Below, in pieces: positions 16,117-27,967 of a stretch of DNA of 64,000 bases (positions are counted from its first letter, which is position 1; each line of letters opens with the position of its first letter). Position numbers and translations under genes: made by a program. Source of the stretch: Belnapia moabensis DSM 16746 (lineage in GTDB: Bacteria; Pseudomonadota; Alphaproteobacteria; Acetobacterales; Acetobacteraceae); NCBI RefSeq assembly GCF_000745835.1, contig NZ_JQKB01000003.1, positions 62,001 to 126,000 on the forward strand, in the 5' to 3' direction. Below the pieces are notes generated by a model. It did not search any database. It saw only the letters and a list, made by a program, of their open reading frames with translations, and was not told the origin of the DNA.

Positions 16117-17094
16117 ATGACGCCATCGCCCGTGCCCTTCCGCCCGCGTTCGCCCTGGCTGGGCGGCACCTTGCAGACCTTGCGCGCGCTGCGCTGGCCC
16201 TGGCCGGCGCGGCTGACGCCGGGGCATCGGCTCTGGCTGCCGATGGCGGATGGCGATGCGCTGGCGGCCATGCTGCATCTGCCGGAGCGCGGCCCGGGGC
16301 GGCCGCTTGCCGTGCTGGTGCATGGGCTGACCGGGACGGAGGACGACCCCTATCTACGCGAGGCCGCAGCCGGGCTGCTGCGGCGGGGCTTTCCAGTGGT
16401 GCGGCTCAACCTGCGCGGCAGCGCGCGGAGCCTGGCGCGCAGCACCAGCCACTATCATCTCGGTCGCAGCGAGGATCTGGCCGAGGCGCTTGCCGTGCTA
16501 CCGGAGGCGCTGACGGCGGATGGGGTAGTGCTGGCCGGCTGGTCGCTCGGCGGGGCGCTGGTGCTGAACCTTCTGGGGCGTGGCGGGGAGGGGCTGCCCG
16601 TCATCCTTGGCGCCGCCGCGATCGGGGCGCCGCTCGACCCGGCGGCGGCCTTCGCCACCATCGATGCCAACCCGGTGCTCGGCCGTGCCCTGCTGGCGCT
16701 CTACCGGCGGGAGGTGCTGGCGGTGCCGGCCAACGACCTTATCGAGCCGCTGCGGCAGGCGGCGCGGCGGGCCGGGTCGCTCATGGAATTCGAGGCGGAG
16801 GTGACGGCGCCGCGCTTCGGCTACCCGTCCTTTGGTGTCTTCTGCGAGGTGAACCGGCCGGCCGCCGCCCTGCCACGGATACGCGTGCCGACCTTGCTGG
16901 TGATGGCGGAGGATGACCCGCTGGTGCTGGTCACGGTGATGGAGGAGATCGACTGGGCGGCCTGCCCGGCGGTGCTGCCGCTGCAGGTCGCAGGCGGCGG
17001 GCATTGCGGTTTCTATGACCGGGCGGGCGAGAGCCTGAGCGTCCGGGCGATGGTTGGCTTCTTCGAGGGCGTCAGTATCCGGGGCGGGGGGTGA
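16117..17094 (+). CDS. alpha/beta hydrolase, YheT/ABHD1-3 group
   Basis: 325 residues. Oxyanion strand VLVHGLTGTEDDPYL, then RLNLRGSARS, nucleophile elbow G-W-S-L-G-G, acid in MAEDDPLV and catalytic His in GGGHCGFYD. This order fits the YheT group (COG0429), cytoplasmic or membrane-associated esterases of poorly known substrate. It follows the CoA-transferase gene by 30 bases and may be cotranscribed. Its 3' end overlaps the convergent SDR gene by 23 bases. Confidence 0.82.
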   Translation: MTPSPVPFRPRSPWLGGTLQTLRALRWPWPARLTPGHRLWLPMADGDALAAMLHLPERGPGRPLAVLVHGLTGTEDDPYLREAAAGLLRRGFPVVRLNLRGSARSLARSTSHYHLGRSEDLAEALAVLPEALTADGVVLAGWSLGGALVLNLLGRGGEGLPVILGAAAIGAPLDPAAAFATIDANPVLGRALLALYRREVLAVPANDLIEPLRQAARRAGSLMEFEAEVTAPRFGYPSFGVFCEVNRPAAALPRIRVPTLLVMAEDDPLVLVTVMEEIDWAACPAVLPLQVAGGGHCGFYDRAGESLSVRAMVGFFEGVSIRGGG

Positions 17095-17863
17095 GTTCCA
17101 TTATGGCCTGGTCGAGGCCGCCATCGACTAGAATCTCCCCGCCGGTCACGTAGGAGGCACGCGCGCTGGCGAGGTAGATCACCGCATCCGCGATGTCCTG
17201 CGGCGTGCCGATGCGGCGGAGCGGAAGGATCGCCTCGCGCCGTTCCTTGACGCCTGGGGCCTGATAGAAGCTCTCCGACATCGGCGTGCGGATCAGGCCT
17301 GGGCTGACGACATTGCTGCGGATGCCGTCCGGGCCCCATTCTAGCGCCAGTTGACGAGAGAGCATGGCGACCGCCGCCTTGCTCGGGCTGTAGCCGCCGC
17401 TGCGGGGTTGGGGATTGCTAGCGGCGATGGAGGCGATGTGGACCAGTGACCCGCCGCGGCCCAGCATCTGCGGGCGGAAGGCCTGGGCGCAGAGCAGGTA
17501 GCCGGTGAGGTTCACCGCGAGCAGCGTGTTCCACTCCTCCAGCGGGAGGGTGGCGAGCGGGCCGGCGCGGAGTATGCCGGCATTGTTGACGAGGATATCG
17601 GCCGGGCCGAGCTTGTCGGCCGAGGCGCGGGCCGCGTCCGCGATGCTGGCCTCGGAGCCGGTGTCGCAGCGGATGGCGGCGACGCGGCCGCCGGCGGCGG
17701 TGAGCTGGCCCTCGAGCGCCAGCAGCCCGTCCTTTTCGCGGTCGAGCAGGGCGACGGCGGCGCCGGCCTCGACGAAGGCGGCGGCGATGGCGCGGCCCAT
17801 GCCGCCCGCGGCGCCGGTGACGACGGCGATCTTATCGGCTAGGCCGAGCCAGTCGGTGTTCAT
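17072..17863 (-). CDS. short-chain dehydrogenase/reductase
   Basis: 263 residues, classical SDR. Cofactor motif TGAAGGMG near residue 16, D-R after the second strand (LLDREKD, favouring NAD(H)), NNAG, the catalytic Ser in HIASIAAS and Tyr/Lys in GGYSPSKAA, and the PG motif in VVSPGLIRTPM. C-terminal YVTGGEILVDGG. A reductase or dehydrogenase of an unknown alcohol/ketone. Upstream gene hemB is 22 bases away on the same strand. Confidence 0.88.
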   Translation of the reverse strand: MNTDWLGLADKIAVVTGAAGGMGRAIAAAFVEAGAAVALLDREKDGLLALEGQLTAAGGRVAAIRCDTGSEASIADAARASADKLGPADILVNNAGILRAGPLATLPLEEWNTLLAVNLTGYLLCAQAFRPQMLGRGGSLVHIASIAASNPQPRSGGYSPSKAAVAMLSRQLALEWGPDGIRSNVVSPGLIRTPMSESFYQAPGVKERREAILPLRRIGTPQDIADAVIYLASARASYVTGGEILVDGGLDQAIMELTPRPGY

Positions 17864-17885
17864 CGCTTGCGCCTCCTTCAGGGAC

Positions 17886-20194
<2,309 letters not shown>

Positions 20195-20374
20195 GGGGTG
20201 CTCCTCCGTCGGCCTATCCGTGCCATGTCCGGAGCCGGGACGGAAGCGCGATGAAGAGGTGGGCGGCCCGCGCCAAGGCGGGCCCAGGGGCTGCATGCTT
20301 GCAGGCCAGGGTTGCGCGCAAGCCCTTGTGGTCACCATATCGCGCGGACCCCATTGCGTGGTAGGGGACGCCGC

Positions 20375-20818
20375 ATGACCCAGCTCACCATCGCCATCGG
20401 CGGGGACCATGCCGGCCTGCCGCTCAAGTCCGTGCTGCAGCAGGTTCTCGCCGAGGCCGGTTACCGGCTGATCGATGTCGGGACCAATTCCACCGAAAGC
20501 GTCGACTACCCGGATTTCGCCCATCGCGTCGCCGCCGCCGTCGAGGCGGGCGAGGCGCGGTTCGGCGTGCTGGTCTGTGGGACGGGGATCGGCGTGCAGA
20601 TTGCGGCCAACCGGCATCGCGGCATCCGCGCGGCGGTGCTGCACTCCGCGACCGAGGCGCGGCTGACTCGGGCCCATAACGACGCCAACATCGCCTGCTT
20701 CGGCGCCCGGACCACCGGGCCGGAGCTGGCGCTCGATGCGCTGCGGGCCTTCCTCGCCACCGAATTCGAGGGCGGGCGGCATGCCCGGCGCCTCGCCAAG
20801 CTTGCTCCGAACGGGTGA
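20375..20818 (+). CDS. rpiB: ribose-5-phosphate isomerase B
   Basis: 147 residues, the normal size for the LacAB_rpiB fold. [13 protein letters not shown] at the N-terminus, then DYPDFAH, the catalytic Cys in [16 protein letters not shown], and [12 protein letters not shown]. It interconverts ribose 5-phosphate and ribulose 5-phosphate in the pentose phosphate pathway. First gene of a rightward rpiB-glyA-nrdR operon, a common alphaproteobacterial order; glyA begins 4 bases after its stop. Confidence 0.95.
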   Translation: MTQLTIAIGGDHAGLPLKSVLQQVLAEAGYRLIDVGTNSTESVDYPDFAHRVAAAVEAGEARFGVLVCGTGIGVQIAANRHRGIRAAVLHSATEARLTRAHNDANIACFGARTTGPELALDALRAFLATEFEGGRHARRLAKLAPNG

Positions 20819-20822
20819 CGCC

Positions 20823-22124
20823 ATGAACGAGACCACTGCCTATCGCATCCCGGACCGCTTCTTCAGCGCCCCGGTCGCCGAAGCCGACCCGGAACTGGCC
20901 GCCGCCATCGGGCAGGAGCTCGGCCGGCAGCAGGACGGCATCGAGCTGATCGCCTCGGAGAATATCGTCTCCCGGGCGGTGCTCGAGGCGCAGGGCTCGG
21001 TGCTGACCAACAAGTATGCCGAAGGGTATCCGGGGCGGCGCTATTACGGCGGCTGCGAGTTCGTCGATGTGGCGGAGACGCTGGCGATCGAGCGGGCGAA
21101 GCAGCTCTTCGGCTGCGGTTTCGCCAATGTGCAGCCCCATAGCGGGGCGCAGGCCAACCAAGCGGTGTTCCTGGCGCTGCTCCAGCCGGGCGATGCCTTC
21201 ATGGGGCTCGACCTGGCGGCGGGCGGGCACCTGACCCATGGCTCGGCGGCGAACCTCTCCGGCAAGTGGTTCAAGCCGGTGCCCTATACGGTGCGGCAGG
21301 AGGACCAGCGGATCGACATGGCGGAGGTCCGCCGCATCGCGCTCGAGAACAAGCCGAAGCTGATCATCGCCGGCGGCTCGGCCTATGCGCGGGTCTGGGA
21401 CTTCGCCGCGTTCCGCGCCATCGCCGACGAGGTGGGCGCCTGGTTCATGGTCGACATGGCGCATTTCGCCGGGCTGGTGGCGGGCGGTGCGCATCCCTCG
21501 CCCTTCCCGCATGCGCATGTGGCGACGACGACGACCCACAAGACGCTGCGCGGGCCGCGTGGCGGCATGATCCTCACCAATGACGAGGCGCTGGCGAAGA
21601 AGTTCAACAGCGCCGTCTTCCCTGGCCTGCAGGGCGGGCCGTTGATGCATGTGATCGCGGCCAAGGCTGTCGCCTTCGGCGAGGCGCTGAAGCCAGAATT
21701 CCGCGCCTATTCCCGGGCCGTCGTCGCCAATGCGGCGGCGCTGGCGGAAGAGCTGAAGGCGCAGGGGCTCGACCTCGTCACGGGTGGTACGGACAACCAC
21801 CTGCTGCTGGTCGACCTGCGGCCGAAGAAGCTCACCGGCAAGGCGGCGGAGGGCGCGCTCAACCGGGCGCATCTCACCTGCAACAAGAACGCCATCCCCT
21901 TCGATCCGGAGAAGCCGATGGTGACCTCCGGCGTCCGCCTCGGCACGCCGGCCGGCACCACGCGCGGCTTCGGCGAGGCGGAGTTCCGCGAGGTCGGCAA
22001 GCTGATCGGCGAGGTGCTGGACGGGCTGGCGCGGGCCAATGATGCCGCCGCCAACTCGGCGGTAGAGGAGAGCGTGAAGGGGCGGGTGCTCAGCCTCTGC
22101 CAGCGCTTCCCGATCTATCGATGA
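20823..22124 (+). CDS. glyA: serine hydroxymethyltransferase
   Basis: 433 residues. It makes glycine and 5,10-methylene-tetrahydrofolate from serine. Substrate-binding [39 protein letters not shown] and the PLP-lysine segment [14 protein letters not shown] are all intact, and the C-terminal [16 protein letters not shown] is present. Its stop overlaps the start of nrdR by 4 bases. Confidence 0.97.
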   Translation: MNETTAYRIPDRFFSAPVAEADPELAAAIGQELGRQQDGIELIASENIVSRAVLEAQGSVLTNKYAEGYPGRRYYGGCEFVDVAETLAIERAKQLFGCGFANVQPHSGAQANQAVFLALLQPGDAFMGLDLAAGGHLTHGSAANLSGKWFKPVPYTVRQEDQRIDMAEVRRIALENKPKLIIAGGSAYARVWDFAAFRAIADEVGAWFMVDMAHFAGLVAGGAHPSPFPHAHVATTTTHKTLRGPRGGMILTNDEALAKKFNSAVFPGLQGGPLMHVIAAKAVAFGEALKPEFRAYSRAVVANAAALAEELKAQGLDLVTGGTDNHLLLVDLRPKKLTGKAAEGALNRAHLTCNKNAIPFDPEKPMVTSGVRLGTPAGTTRGFGEAEFREVGKLIGEVLDGLARANDAAANSAVEESVKGRVLSLCQRFPIYR

Positions 22125-22573
22125 GATGCCCCTATTGCGGCAGTGACGATACCCAGGTGAAGGACAGCCGCCCGGCGGAGGATGCGGCGGCCATCCGGCG
22201 CCGGCGCTCCTGCCCGGCCTGCGGCAGTCGCTTCACCACCTTCGAGCGGGTGCAGCTCCGCGAGCTGACGGTGCTGAAGACGGATGGGCGCCGGGCGCCC
22301 TTCGACCGGGAGAAGCTGGCGCGGTCCATCCGCGTGGCGCTGCGCAAGCGCCCGATCGACGAGGACCGGGTAGAGCGCATCGTCAACGGCATCCAGCGGC
22401 GGTTGGAGACGGAGGCCGACTCTGAAGTGACCTCGCGACAGATCGGCGAGATCGTCATGGAGACGCTGAAGGAGGTGGACCAGGTGGCCTATGTCCGCTT
22501 CGCCAGCGTCTACCGCAATTTCGGCGAGGCGAAGGACTTCCGCGCCTTCCTCGGCCAGCTCGAGGACAAGTAG
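22121..22573 (+). CDS. nrdR: transcriptional repressor NrdR
   Basis: 150 residues. Zinc ribbon with C3-x2-C6 and C31-x2-C34, followed by an ATP-cone (about 49-139). NrdR represses ribonucleotide reductase genes in response to (d)ATP. ATG overlaps the glyA stop (ATGA), so it is translated with the one-carbon genes. A 7-bp hairpin follows shortly after the stop. Confidence 0.96.
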   Translation: MRCPYCGSDDTQVKDSRPAEDAAAIRRRRSCPACGSRFTTFERVQLRELTVLKTDGRRAPFDREKLARSIRVALRKRPIDEDRVERIVNGIQRRLETEADSEVTSRQIGEIVMETLKEVDQVAYVRFASVYRNFGEAKDFRAFLGQLEDK

Positions 22574-22589
22574 GGCCGGAGACTGAGCC

Positions 22590-22609
22590 CCGGCCCGTTC
22601 GAGGGCCGG
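22590..22609. terminator. hairpin between nrdR and convergent gene
   Basis: CCGGCCC (22590-22596), 6-base loop, GGGCCGG (22603-22609), in the 39-base gap between two convergent stops. No U-tract. Confidence 0.5.
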
Positions 22610-22612
22610 AGA

Positions 22613-24013
22613 TTACTCCCCGGCGAGCCTTGCCGCCATCATCGGCGCGCCGAGGCGCAGCATGCCGTTGACGTCGGCGGCACGCTCGAGGCCGATCACC
22701 GCATCGGCAAGCTGCACCGCCCGGTCACGGCCGAGCACGGCATCGACCAGGCCATGGAACTTGGCCCGTAGCTCCGCCTCGGTGAGGAAGTTCTCCGGCT
22801 CGCCCTTTGCGATCTTCACCACCCGGACATGCTCCTGGCCGCGGACCTTCAGGGTCAGTTTGCCGGACATGTAGTCCGGGAAGAGGGCCTGGATCTCGGG
22901 GTCCTCGACGCAGTTGACCTTCGGGAGGACGCTGCGCACCGCCGGGTCCTGCAGGTGGGCATAGCTGTCCCAGCCCATATGGCCGTGCACCAGGCCGCAG
23001 GCGACGACGAAGGGGCCGCTGAACTGGCCGTCGACGACGTTCTGGGGGTTCTGCTTGTAGGCGAGGGGGGCGCCGACCAGCAGCATGCCCTTGTTCGGCA
23101 GGCCCATAGTGACGGACTCGATATCCTCCGCCTTGAGCCCCAGCTCGTTGTGGAAGGCGATGGCCGCATCGACGCAGGCATGGCCATAGCGGCAGGAGGG
23201 GTAGGGCTTCACCGCCGTGTTCATCAGCTCGAACTGATGGCCGAGGCCCTGGAGGGCGCGCTCGGGCGTCGGGTTCGGCGCATAGGCGCGGAGGAAGCCG
23301 GCCTTGCCCTCGAAAGCCTCGGAGGCGCCACGGAAGCCCTCGCGCGCGAGCGTTGCGGCGGCGAGGCCGTTCATCGCCGACCAGCCGACCTGGAAGCGCT
23401 TGGTCCAGGCGCCGTTCGCCAGGAATTGCAGGCTGCCGGCGGCCTGGGAAAGGGCGATGCCGAAGGCGTCCTGCATCCCCTTGGCGTCCAGCCCGAAGAC
23501 CCGCGCCGCGGCGGCGGCAGCGCCGAAGGCGCCGCAGGTGGCGGTCGGATGGTAGCCGCGGTCGTAGTGGTCGCCGCCTGGAAGGGCCAGGGCGAGGCGG
23601 CAAGTCACCTCGTAGCCGGCGACGATGGCGGAGAGGACGGTACGGCCATCGGCGCCGACCATCTCGGCCGCCGCCAGCGCCGCCGGGATCACCGGCGCGC
23701 CCGGGTGCAGCGTGCCCGCCGCATGGGTGTCGTCGAAGTCGAGGCTGTGGGCCAGTGCGCCGTTCAGCATCGCGGCGCCTGCCGGGGTGTAGCGGGCGCT
23801 GTCGCCGAACACGGCGGAGCCGCCGGCGGCGAGGCCGAGGGCGCGCGCCATGGCGAGCAGGGCAGGGGTGCTCTCCGCATCATGCCGGCCGCGAATGATG
23901 TTGCCGACGAGATCGAGCACCAGGAAGCGTGTGCGCTCCTGCACCTCGGGCGGCAGGGTGGCGAAATCGAGCGTCGCGCAATATTGGGCGATTGTTTCGG
24001 TGACGGCGACCAT
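22613..24013 (-). CDS. MmgE/PrpD family protein
   Basis: 466 residues, matching the family (2-methylcitrate dehydratase PrpD, cis-aconitate decarboxylase and relatives). Diagnostic parts: ALAHSLDFDDTH, TLHPGAPVIPAALAAAE, GYEVTCRLALAL, HPTATCGAFGAAAAAARV and KPYPSCRYGHACVDAA. No prpB/prpC genes are nearby, so the substrate cannot be called. The ATG at 24013 follows AGGGGAAAA; the longer upstream frame is antisense to the mltB region. Convergent with nrdR, divergent from mltB. Confidence 0.88.
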   Translation of the reverse strand: MVAVTETIAQYCATLDFATLPPEVQERTRFLVLDLVGNIIRGRHDAESTPALLAMARALGLAAGGSAVFGDSARYTPAGAAMLNGALAHSLDFDDTHAAGTLHPGAPVIPAALAAAEMVGADGRTVLSAIVAGYEVTCRLALALPGGDHYDRGYHPTATCGAFGAAAAAARVFGLDAKGMQDAFGIALSQAAGSLQFLANGAWTKRFQVGWSAMNGLAAATLAREGFRGASEAFEGKAGFLRAYAPNPTPERALQGLGHQFELMNTAVKPYPSCRYGHACVDAAIAFHNELGLKAEDIESVTMGLPNKGMLLVGAPLAYKQNPQNVVDGQFSGPFVVACGLVHGHMGWDSYAHLQDPAVRSVLPKVNCVEDPEIQALFPDYMSGKLTLKVRGQEHVRVVKIAKGEPENFLTEAELRAKFHGLVDAVLGRDRAVQLADAVIGLERAADVNGMLRLGAPMMAARLAGE

Positions 24014-24116
24014 GACGTTTTCCCCTCGGCTTCCGCCGATCCTAGCACCATCGCCCCGGCTTCCAAGAGCACGCGGTAGTTGCGGACGGGGCATGGCCCG
24101 TGGCACCTGTCGCGGC

Positions 24117-25076
24117 ATGATCCCTCGCCGGTTGTTCCTTGCGATTCCGGTGGCGCTCGCCGCACCGGCCCGCGCCGCCACCTCGTCCTTCGATGCCTTC
24201 CTCGACGGCGTCCGCGGGGATGCCCGCCGTGCCGGCGTCTCGCCCGGCACGATCCAGCGGGCGCTCAGCGGCCTCCGCCCGGTCGACCGGGTGCTGGAGC
24301 TGGACCGGCGCCAGCCCGAAGGGTCGCTCAGCTGGGAGGAGTATCGCGACCGCATCGTCTCCCAGACACGGATCGATAATGGGCGGCGGAATTACGCCGA
24401 GAGCCGCAGCCTGCTGGCCGCGATCGGCACGCGCTACCGGGTCGATCCCCGCGTGATCGTGGCGATCTGGGGGATGGAGACGAATTTCGGCACCAATACC
24501 GGCGGCTTCGGGGTGATCGAGGCGCTGGCGACACTGGCCTGGGATGGGCGGCGGTCGAGCTATTTCCGCACCGAGCTGATTGCGGCGCTGAGGGTGTTGG
24601 ATGGCGGGCATGTCGCACCCGCACGGATGAAGGGCAGCTGGGCCGGGGCGATGGGGCAGCCGCAATTCATGCCGAGCAATTTCGAGCGGTTGGCGGTGGA
24701 TTTCGACGGCGACGGGAGACGGGACATCTGGGACAGTCGTGCGGATGCGCTGGCGTCCATCGGCAACTACCTCGCCCGCCATGGCTGGCGTGACGAGGAG
24801 CCCTGGGGCCAAGCGGTGCTCGCCCCGGCCGGCTTCGACCAGGAACGGGCGGAGATGGACAGCAAGCGGCCGCTGCGGGAGTGGGGCCGCATGGGCTTCC
24901 GCCGTCAGGATGGCGGGCCGCTGCCCGCCTCCGAGATCGAGAGCAGCCTCGTCCTGCCGCGGAACGGCACCACCCAGCTTTTCCTCTGCCACAAGAATTT
25001 CCAGGTGATCCGCCGCTACAATCCGCCCGTGAACTATGCGCTGGCCGTGGGGCTGCTCTCGGACCGCGTCGCTTGA
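24117..25076 (+). CDS. mltB: lytic murein transglycosylase, MltB family
   Basis: 319 residues. Signal peptide MIPRRLFLAIPVALAAPARA, with a twin-arginine-like RRLFL and no lipobox, so a soluble periplasmic enzyme. SLT_2 domain with catalytic Glu121 in WGMETNFGTNTGGF, and GSWAGAMGQPQFMPS. A DFDGDGRRDIW loop resembles an EF-hand. A C-terminal NYALAVGLLSDRV completes the fold. It cleaves peptidoglycan glycan strands to anhydro-muropeptides. An alternative start at 24093 adds eight residues. The stop overlaps the TTG start of rlpA. Confidence 0.9.
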   Translation: MIPRRLFLAIPVALAAPARAATSSFDAFLDGVRGDARRAGVSPGTIQRALSGLRPVDRVLELDRRQPEGSLSWEEYRDRIVSQTRIDNGRRNYAESRSLLAAIGTRYRVDPRVIVAIWGMETNFGTNTGGFGVIEALATLAWDGRRSSYFRTELIAALRVLDGGHVAPARMKGSWAGAMGQPQFMPSNFERLAVDFDGDGRRDIWDSRADALASIGNYLARHGWRDEEPWGQAVLAPAGFDQERAEMDSKRPLREWGRMGFRRQDGGPLPASEIESSLVLPRNGTTQLFLCHKNFQVIRRYNPPVNYALAVGLLSDRVA

Positions 25077-25966
25077 GGCGAGCCGCCCTCGCCATCGCCT
25101 TGCTGGCGGCGGGCTGCGATCGCCAGGCGCCGCCGCCGACGCTCCCCGGTCGCTACATGCTGGGCGAGCCCTATGCGATGGGCGGCGTCTGGTCCTATCC
25201 GCGCGAGGATTTCGGGTTGGAGGAGGGTGGCGTCGCCGCGGTGCTGCCAAGGGGCCGGCCGGGGCAGCGCACCGCTAATGGCGAGGCCTATGACGCGGAC
25301 CGGCTGGTCGGTGCGCACCGGACCTTGCAGCTGCCGGCGATCGTCTCTGTCTGGAACCTGGAGAATGGGCGGGAGATCAAGGTCCGGGTGAATGACCGGG
25401 GGCCGGCGCAGCCGGGGCGGGTTATCGGCCTGTCGCCGAGGGCAGCGCAGTTGCTGGGCATCCCGGCGAATGGGGCGGCGCAGGTGCGCATCCGGGTCGA
25501 GACCGGACCGAGCCAGGCGCTGGCTGGTGCGCTGCCGAATGCGGAGCGGCCTGCGATTGCGGTCGCCGCCGCGCCCCGGGCCGCGGTCGAGACCGAGGCG
25601 CTGCCGCCGCTGGCCGGGGCACGGGAGGCGGGCGGGCGCACCGCCCCTGTCCGCGCCGTGGCCCGGACGCTGGCCGATGCCAGGCCCGAAATGCCGCCAG
25701 ATCCATTGCCGGAAATCGTGACCACACGCCCTGCGCAGCCTGGCCGGCTGCTGATCGAGGCCGGCAGCTTCTTCCGCCGTGACCTAGCCCAGCGGCAGGC
25801 GGCGCGCATCCCAGGCGTCCGGCCGCGGGTTGAGCCCTTAGGCGGTGGGCGCCAGCCGCAATACCGGGTCGTCGCCGGGCCCTTCCCCGATGTCGCCGCG
25901 GCTGACCGGGCGGTGGGCGCAGTGCTGCTGGCGGGGTTGCCGGAGGTGCGGCTGCTGGTGGAATGA
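25073..25966 (+). CDS. rlpA: septal ring lytic transglycosylase RlpA family lipoprotein
   Basis: 297 residues from a TTG start at 25073 that overlaps the mltB stop (TTGA). This start gives RRAALAIALLAAGC, a proper lipoprotein signal with lipobox LAAGC; other starts would lie inside mltB. The double-psi beta-barrel domain shows GQRTANGEAYDAD, GAHRTLQLP and VRVNDRGP (catalytic Asp). A low-complexity Ala/Pro linker (about 150-220) leads to a C-terminal SPOR domain (about 222-297) that binds denuded glycan at the septum. The pair with mltB suggests coordinated cell-separation hydrolases. Confidence 0.88.
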   Translation: MRRAALAIALLAAGCDRQAPPPTLPGRYMLGEPYAMGGVWSYPREDFGLEEGGVAAVLPRGRPGQRTANGEAYDADRLVGAHRTLQLPAIVSVWNLENGREIKVRVNDRGPAQPGRVIGLSPRAAQLLGIPANGAAQVRIRVETGPSQALAGALPNAERPAIAVAAAPRAAVETEALPPLAGAREAGGRTAPVRAVARTLADARPEMPPDPLPEIVTTRPAQPGRLLIEAGSFFRRDLAQRQAARIPGVRPRVEPLGGGRQPQYRVVAGPFPDVAAADRAVGAVLLAGLPEVRLLVE

Positions 25967-26087
25967 CGTTGGAAGAGCGTCCCGCAAGCCACGCCAACCG
26001 CTCGATTTTCGGTGGGCGCACACAAGCCCTTGAGCGGCGGGGGTGCAACGGCGTATGCGATGCGCACCGCACCGGAGTCCGCCTGCC

Positions 26088-27347
26088 ATGTCCTCCCGCC
26101 CTGATGCCCCGAAGCCCGGCGTCCTGGGTTCCACCCGCCGCGGCCTGGTCCTGCCCGTCGCCGCGGCGCTGACCGCCGCCAGCCTGCCGGCCCTCGCCCA
26201 GCCCCGGAATGCCCAGAGGCCGGGTGCCACCGGCGCGCGCAACGCGCCCGCCGGCCCGGCGCCGACCCCGGCGAATACGCCGCTCGGCCCGTTCGACACC
26301 ATCGCCCGTCAGGCACTCATCATCGATGCCGACACCGATGCGGTGCTGCTCGACAAGAATGCCGATGAGCGTATGCCGCCATCCTCCATGTCTAAGCTGA
26401 TGACCATGTACATGGTCTTCAGCATGCTGAAGGAAGGACGGCTCAAGCTGGACCAGGAGTTGCCGGTCAGCGAGCGGGCCTGGCGCATGCAGGGCAGCAA
26501 GATGTTCGTCCAGATCGGCAGCACGGTGCCGGTGGAGGCGCTGATCCGCGGCGTCATCGTGCAGTCGGGGAACGATGCGTGCATCGTCCTGGCCGAGGGC
26601 ATCGCCGGCTCGGAGCAGCAATTCGCCGAGATGATGAACGAGAAAGGGAAGCAGATCGGCCTGACCGACAGCACCTTCCGCAACGCGACCGGCTGGCCCG
26701 ACCCGGAGCACCGGATGACCTGCCGCGACCTTGCGCGGGTCGCCCGGCACATCATCAACGACTTCCCAGAATACTATAAGTACTACAACGAGCGCAGCTT
26801 CACCTGGAACGGCATAAGCCAGGAGAACCGCAACCCGACCCTGGCGCGCGTGCCCGGTGCCGACGGGTTGAAGACTGGCCATACCGAAGAGGCCGGCTAC
26901 GGCCTCACCGCCAGCGCCAAGCGGGGCGACCGGCGGCTGATCCTGGTGTTCAACGGCCTGCCCACCATGCGGGCACGCGGCGAGGAGAGTGAGCGGCTGC
27001 TGGAATGGGGCTTCCGCGAGTTCGAGAATGTGGTGCTGTTCCGCGCGGCGGATGTGATCGAGGAGGTGCCGGTGCATCTCGGCGATCGGCGGACGGTGCC
27101 GCTGGTGGGCGGCAAGGATGTGGTCGTCACCTTGCCGCGGCAGTGGCGGCAGCGGCTGCAGGCGAAGGTGCGATATGACGCGCCGATCGCCGCGCCTGTC
27201 CTCAAGGGCCAGGAGCTCGGGCGGCTGGAGGTGATGGGGCAGGGGGTGCCGAACCTCTCCCTGCCGCTGCTGGCAGGCGCCGATGTGGACAGGCTCGGCC
27301 TTGTCTCGCGCATCCCGGCGGTGATCGGCCGCTGGATCGGCGGCTGA
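26088..27347 (+). CDS. dacC: D-alanyl-D-alanine carboxypeptidase (PBP5/6 family)
   Basis: 419 residues. N-terminal leader with twin Arg (STRRGLVLP) then a hydrophobic run to ALAQ, and an Ala/Pro-rich linker. Penicillin-binding motifs are in order: S100-M-S-K103, S160-G-N162 and K262-T-G. A C-terminal PBP5_C beta domain follows (about 320-400). It trims the terminal D-Ala from stem pentapeptides in the periplasm. The gene symbol is the usual label for this family; dacA would be equally fair. Its TGA overlaps the ATG of tmk by one base. Confidence 0.9.
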   Translation: MSSRPDAPKPGVLGSTRRGLVLPVAAALTAASLPALAQPRNAQRPGATGARNAPAGPAPTPANTPLGPFDTIARQALIIDADTDAVLLDKNADERMPPSSMSKLMTMYMVFSMLKEGRLKLDQELPVSERAWRMQGSKMFVQIGSTVPVEALIRGVIVQSGNDACIVLAEGIAGSEQQFAEMMNEKGKQIGLTDSTFRNATGWPDPEHRMTCRDLARVARHIINDFPEYYKYYNERSFTWNGISQENRNPTLARVPGADGLKTGHTEEAGYGLTASAKRGDRRLILVFNGLPTMRARGEESERLLEWGFREFENVVLFRAADVIEEVPVHLGDRRTVPLVGGKDVVVTLPRQWRQRLQAKVRYDAPIAAPVLKGQELGRLEVMGQGVPNLSLPLLAGADVDRLGLVSRIPAVIGRWIGG

Positions 27348-27967
27348 TGGGGCGGGGCCGCTTCATCACGCTGGAAGGCGGGGAGGGGGCGGGTAAATCC
27401 ACCCAGGCGGGGCGGCTCGTCGCGGCGCTCGAGGCGGAGGGCATCCACGTCCTTCGCACGCGGGAGCCGGGCGGTGCGCCGGGGGCGGAGGCGATCCGCT
27501 CCGTGCTGCTGGGGCAGGACCCTTGGGATGGCGTCGCCGAGTGCATGCTGCATTTCGCGGCACGGCGGGAGCATGTCGAGCGGACCATCCGGCCGGCGCT
27601 CGAGGCCGGGAGATGGGTGGTGTCGGATCGCTTCGCCGATTCGACCCTCGCTTATCAATGCTTCGGGCAGGGCGTGCCGCGGCATGTTTTCGACGCGCTG
27701 GCGGCGGTTGCGCTGGAGGGGCTCAGGCCCGACCTTACGCTGGTGCTGGAAATCGATCCCGAGGCGGGCCTCGCCCGCGCCGCCGCCCGCGGCGATGCCA
27801 ATCGCTACGAGGCGATGGATGCGGCCTTCCATGCCCGTGTGCGGGACGGCTTCCGAGCCATCGCGGCGGCGGAGCCGAATCGCTGCCTGCTGCTGGATGC
27901 GACCGGCACGCCGGAGGGCGTCGCCGGCGAGATCCTGAAGGCCGTCCGCGCCCGCCTGCTGCCGTGA
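27347..27967 (+). CDS. tmk: thymidylate kinase
   Basis: 206 residues. P-loop EGGEGAGKST (about 10-19), REPGG, the DR(Y/F) motif in VVSDRFADSTLAYQ and a DPEAGLARAAAR LID region. It phosphorylates dTMP to dTDP. Part of a tight run dacC-tmk-holB-metG-tatD; its stop overlaps the GTG start of holB (GTGA). Confidence 0.95.
   Translation: MGRGRFITLEGGEGAGKSTQAGRLVAALEAEGIHVLRTREPGGAPGAEAIRSVLLGQDPWDGVAECMLHFAARREHVERTIRPALEAGRWVVSDRFADSTLAYQCFGQGVPRHVFDALAAVALEGLRPDLTLVLEIDPEAGLARAAARGDANRYEAMDAAFHARVRDGFRAIAAAEPNRCLLLDATGTPEGVAGEILKAVRARLLP

Noticed and set aside
20195-20374. Possible SAM-II riboswitch upstream of metY
   Set aside because: A GCGCG...CGCGC stem can be drawn, but the conserved GATTT and GCTAAA elements of SAM-II are absent.
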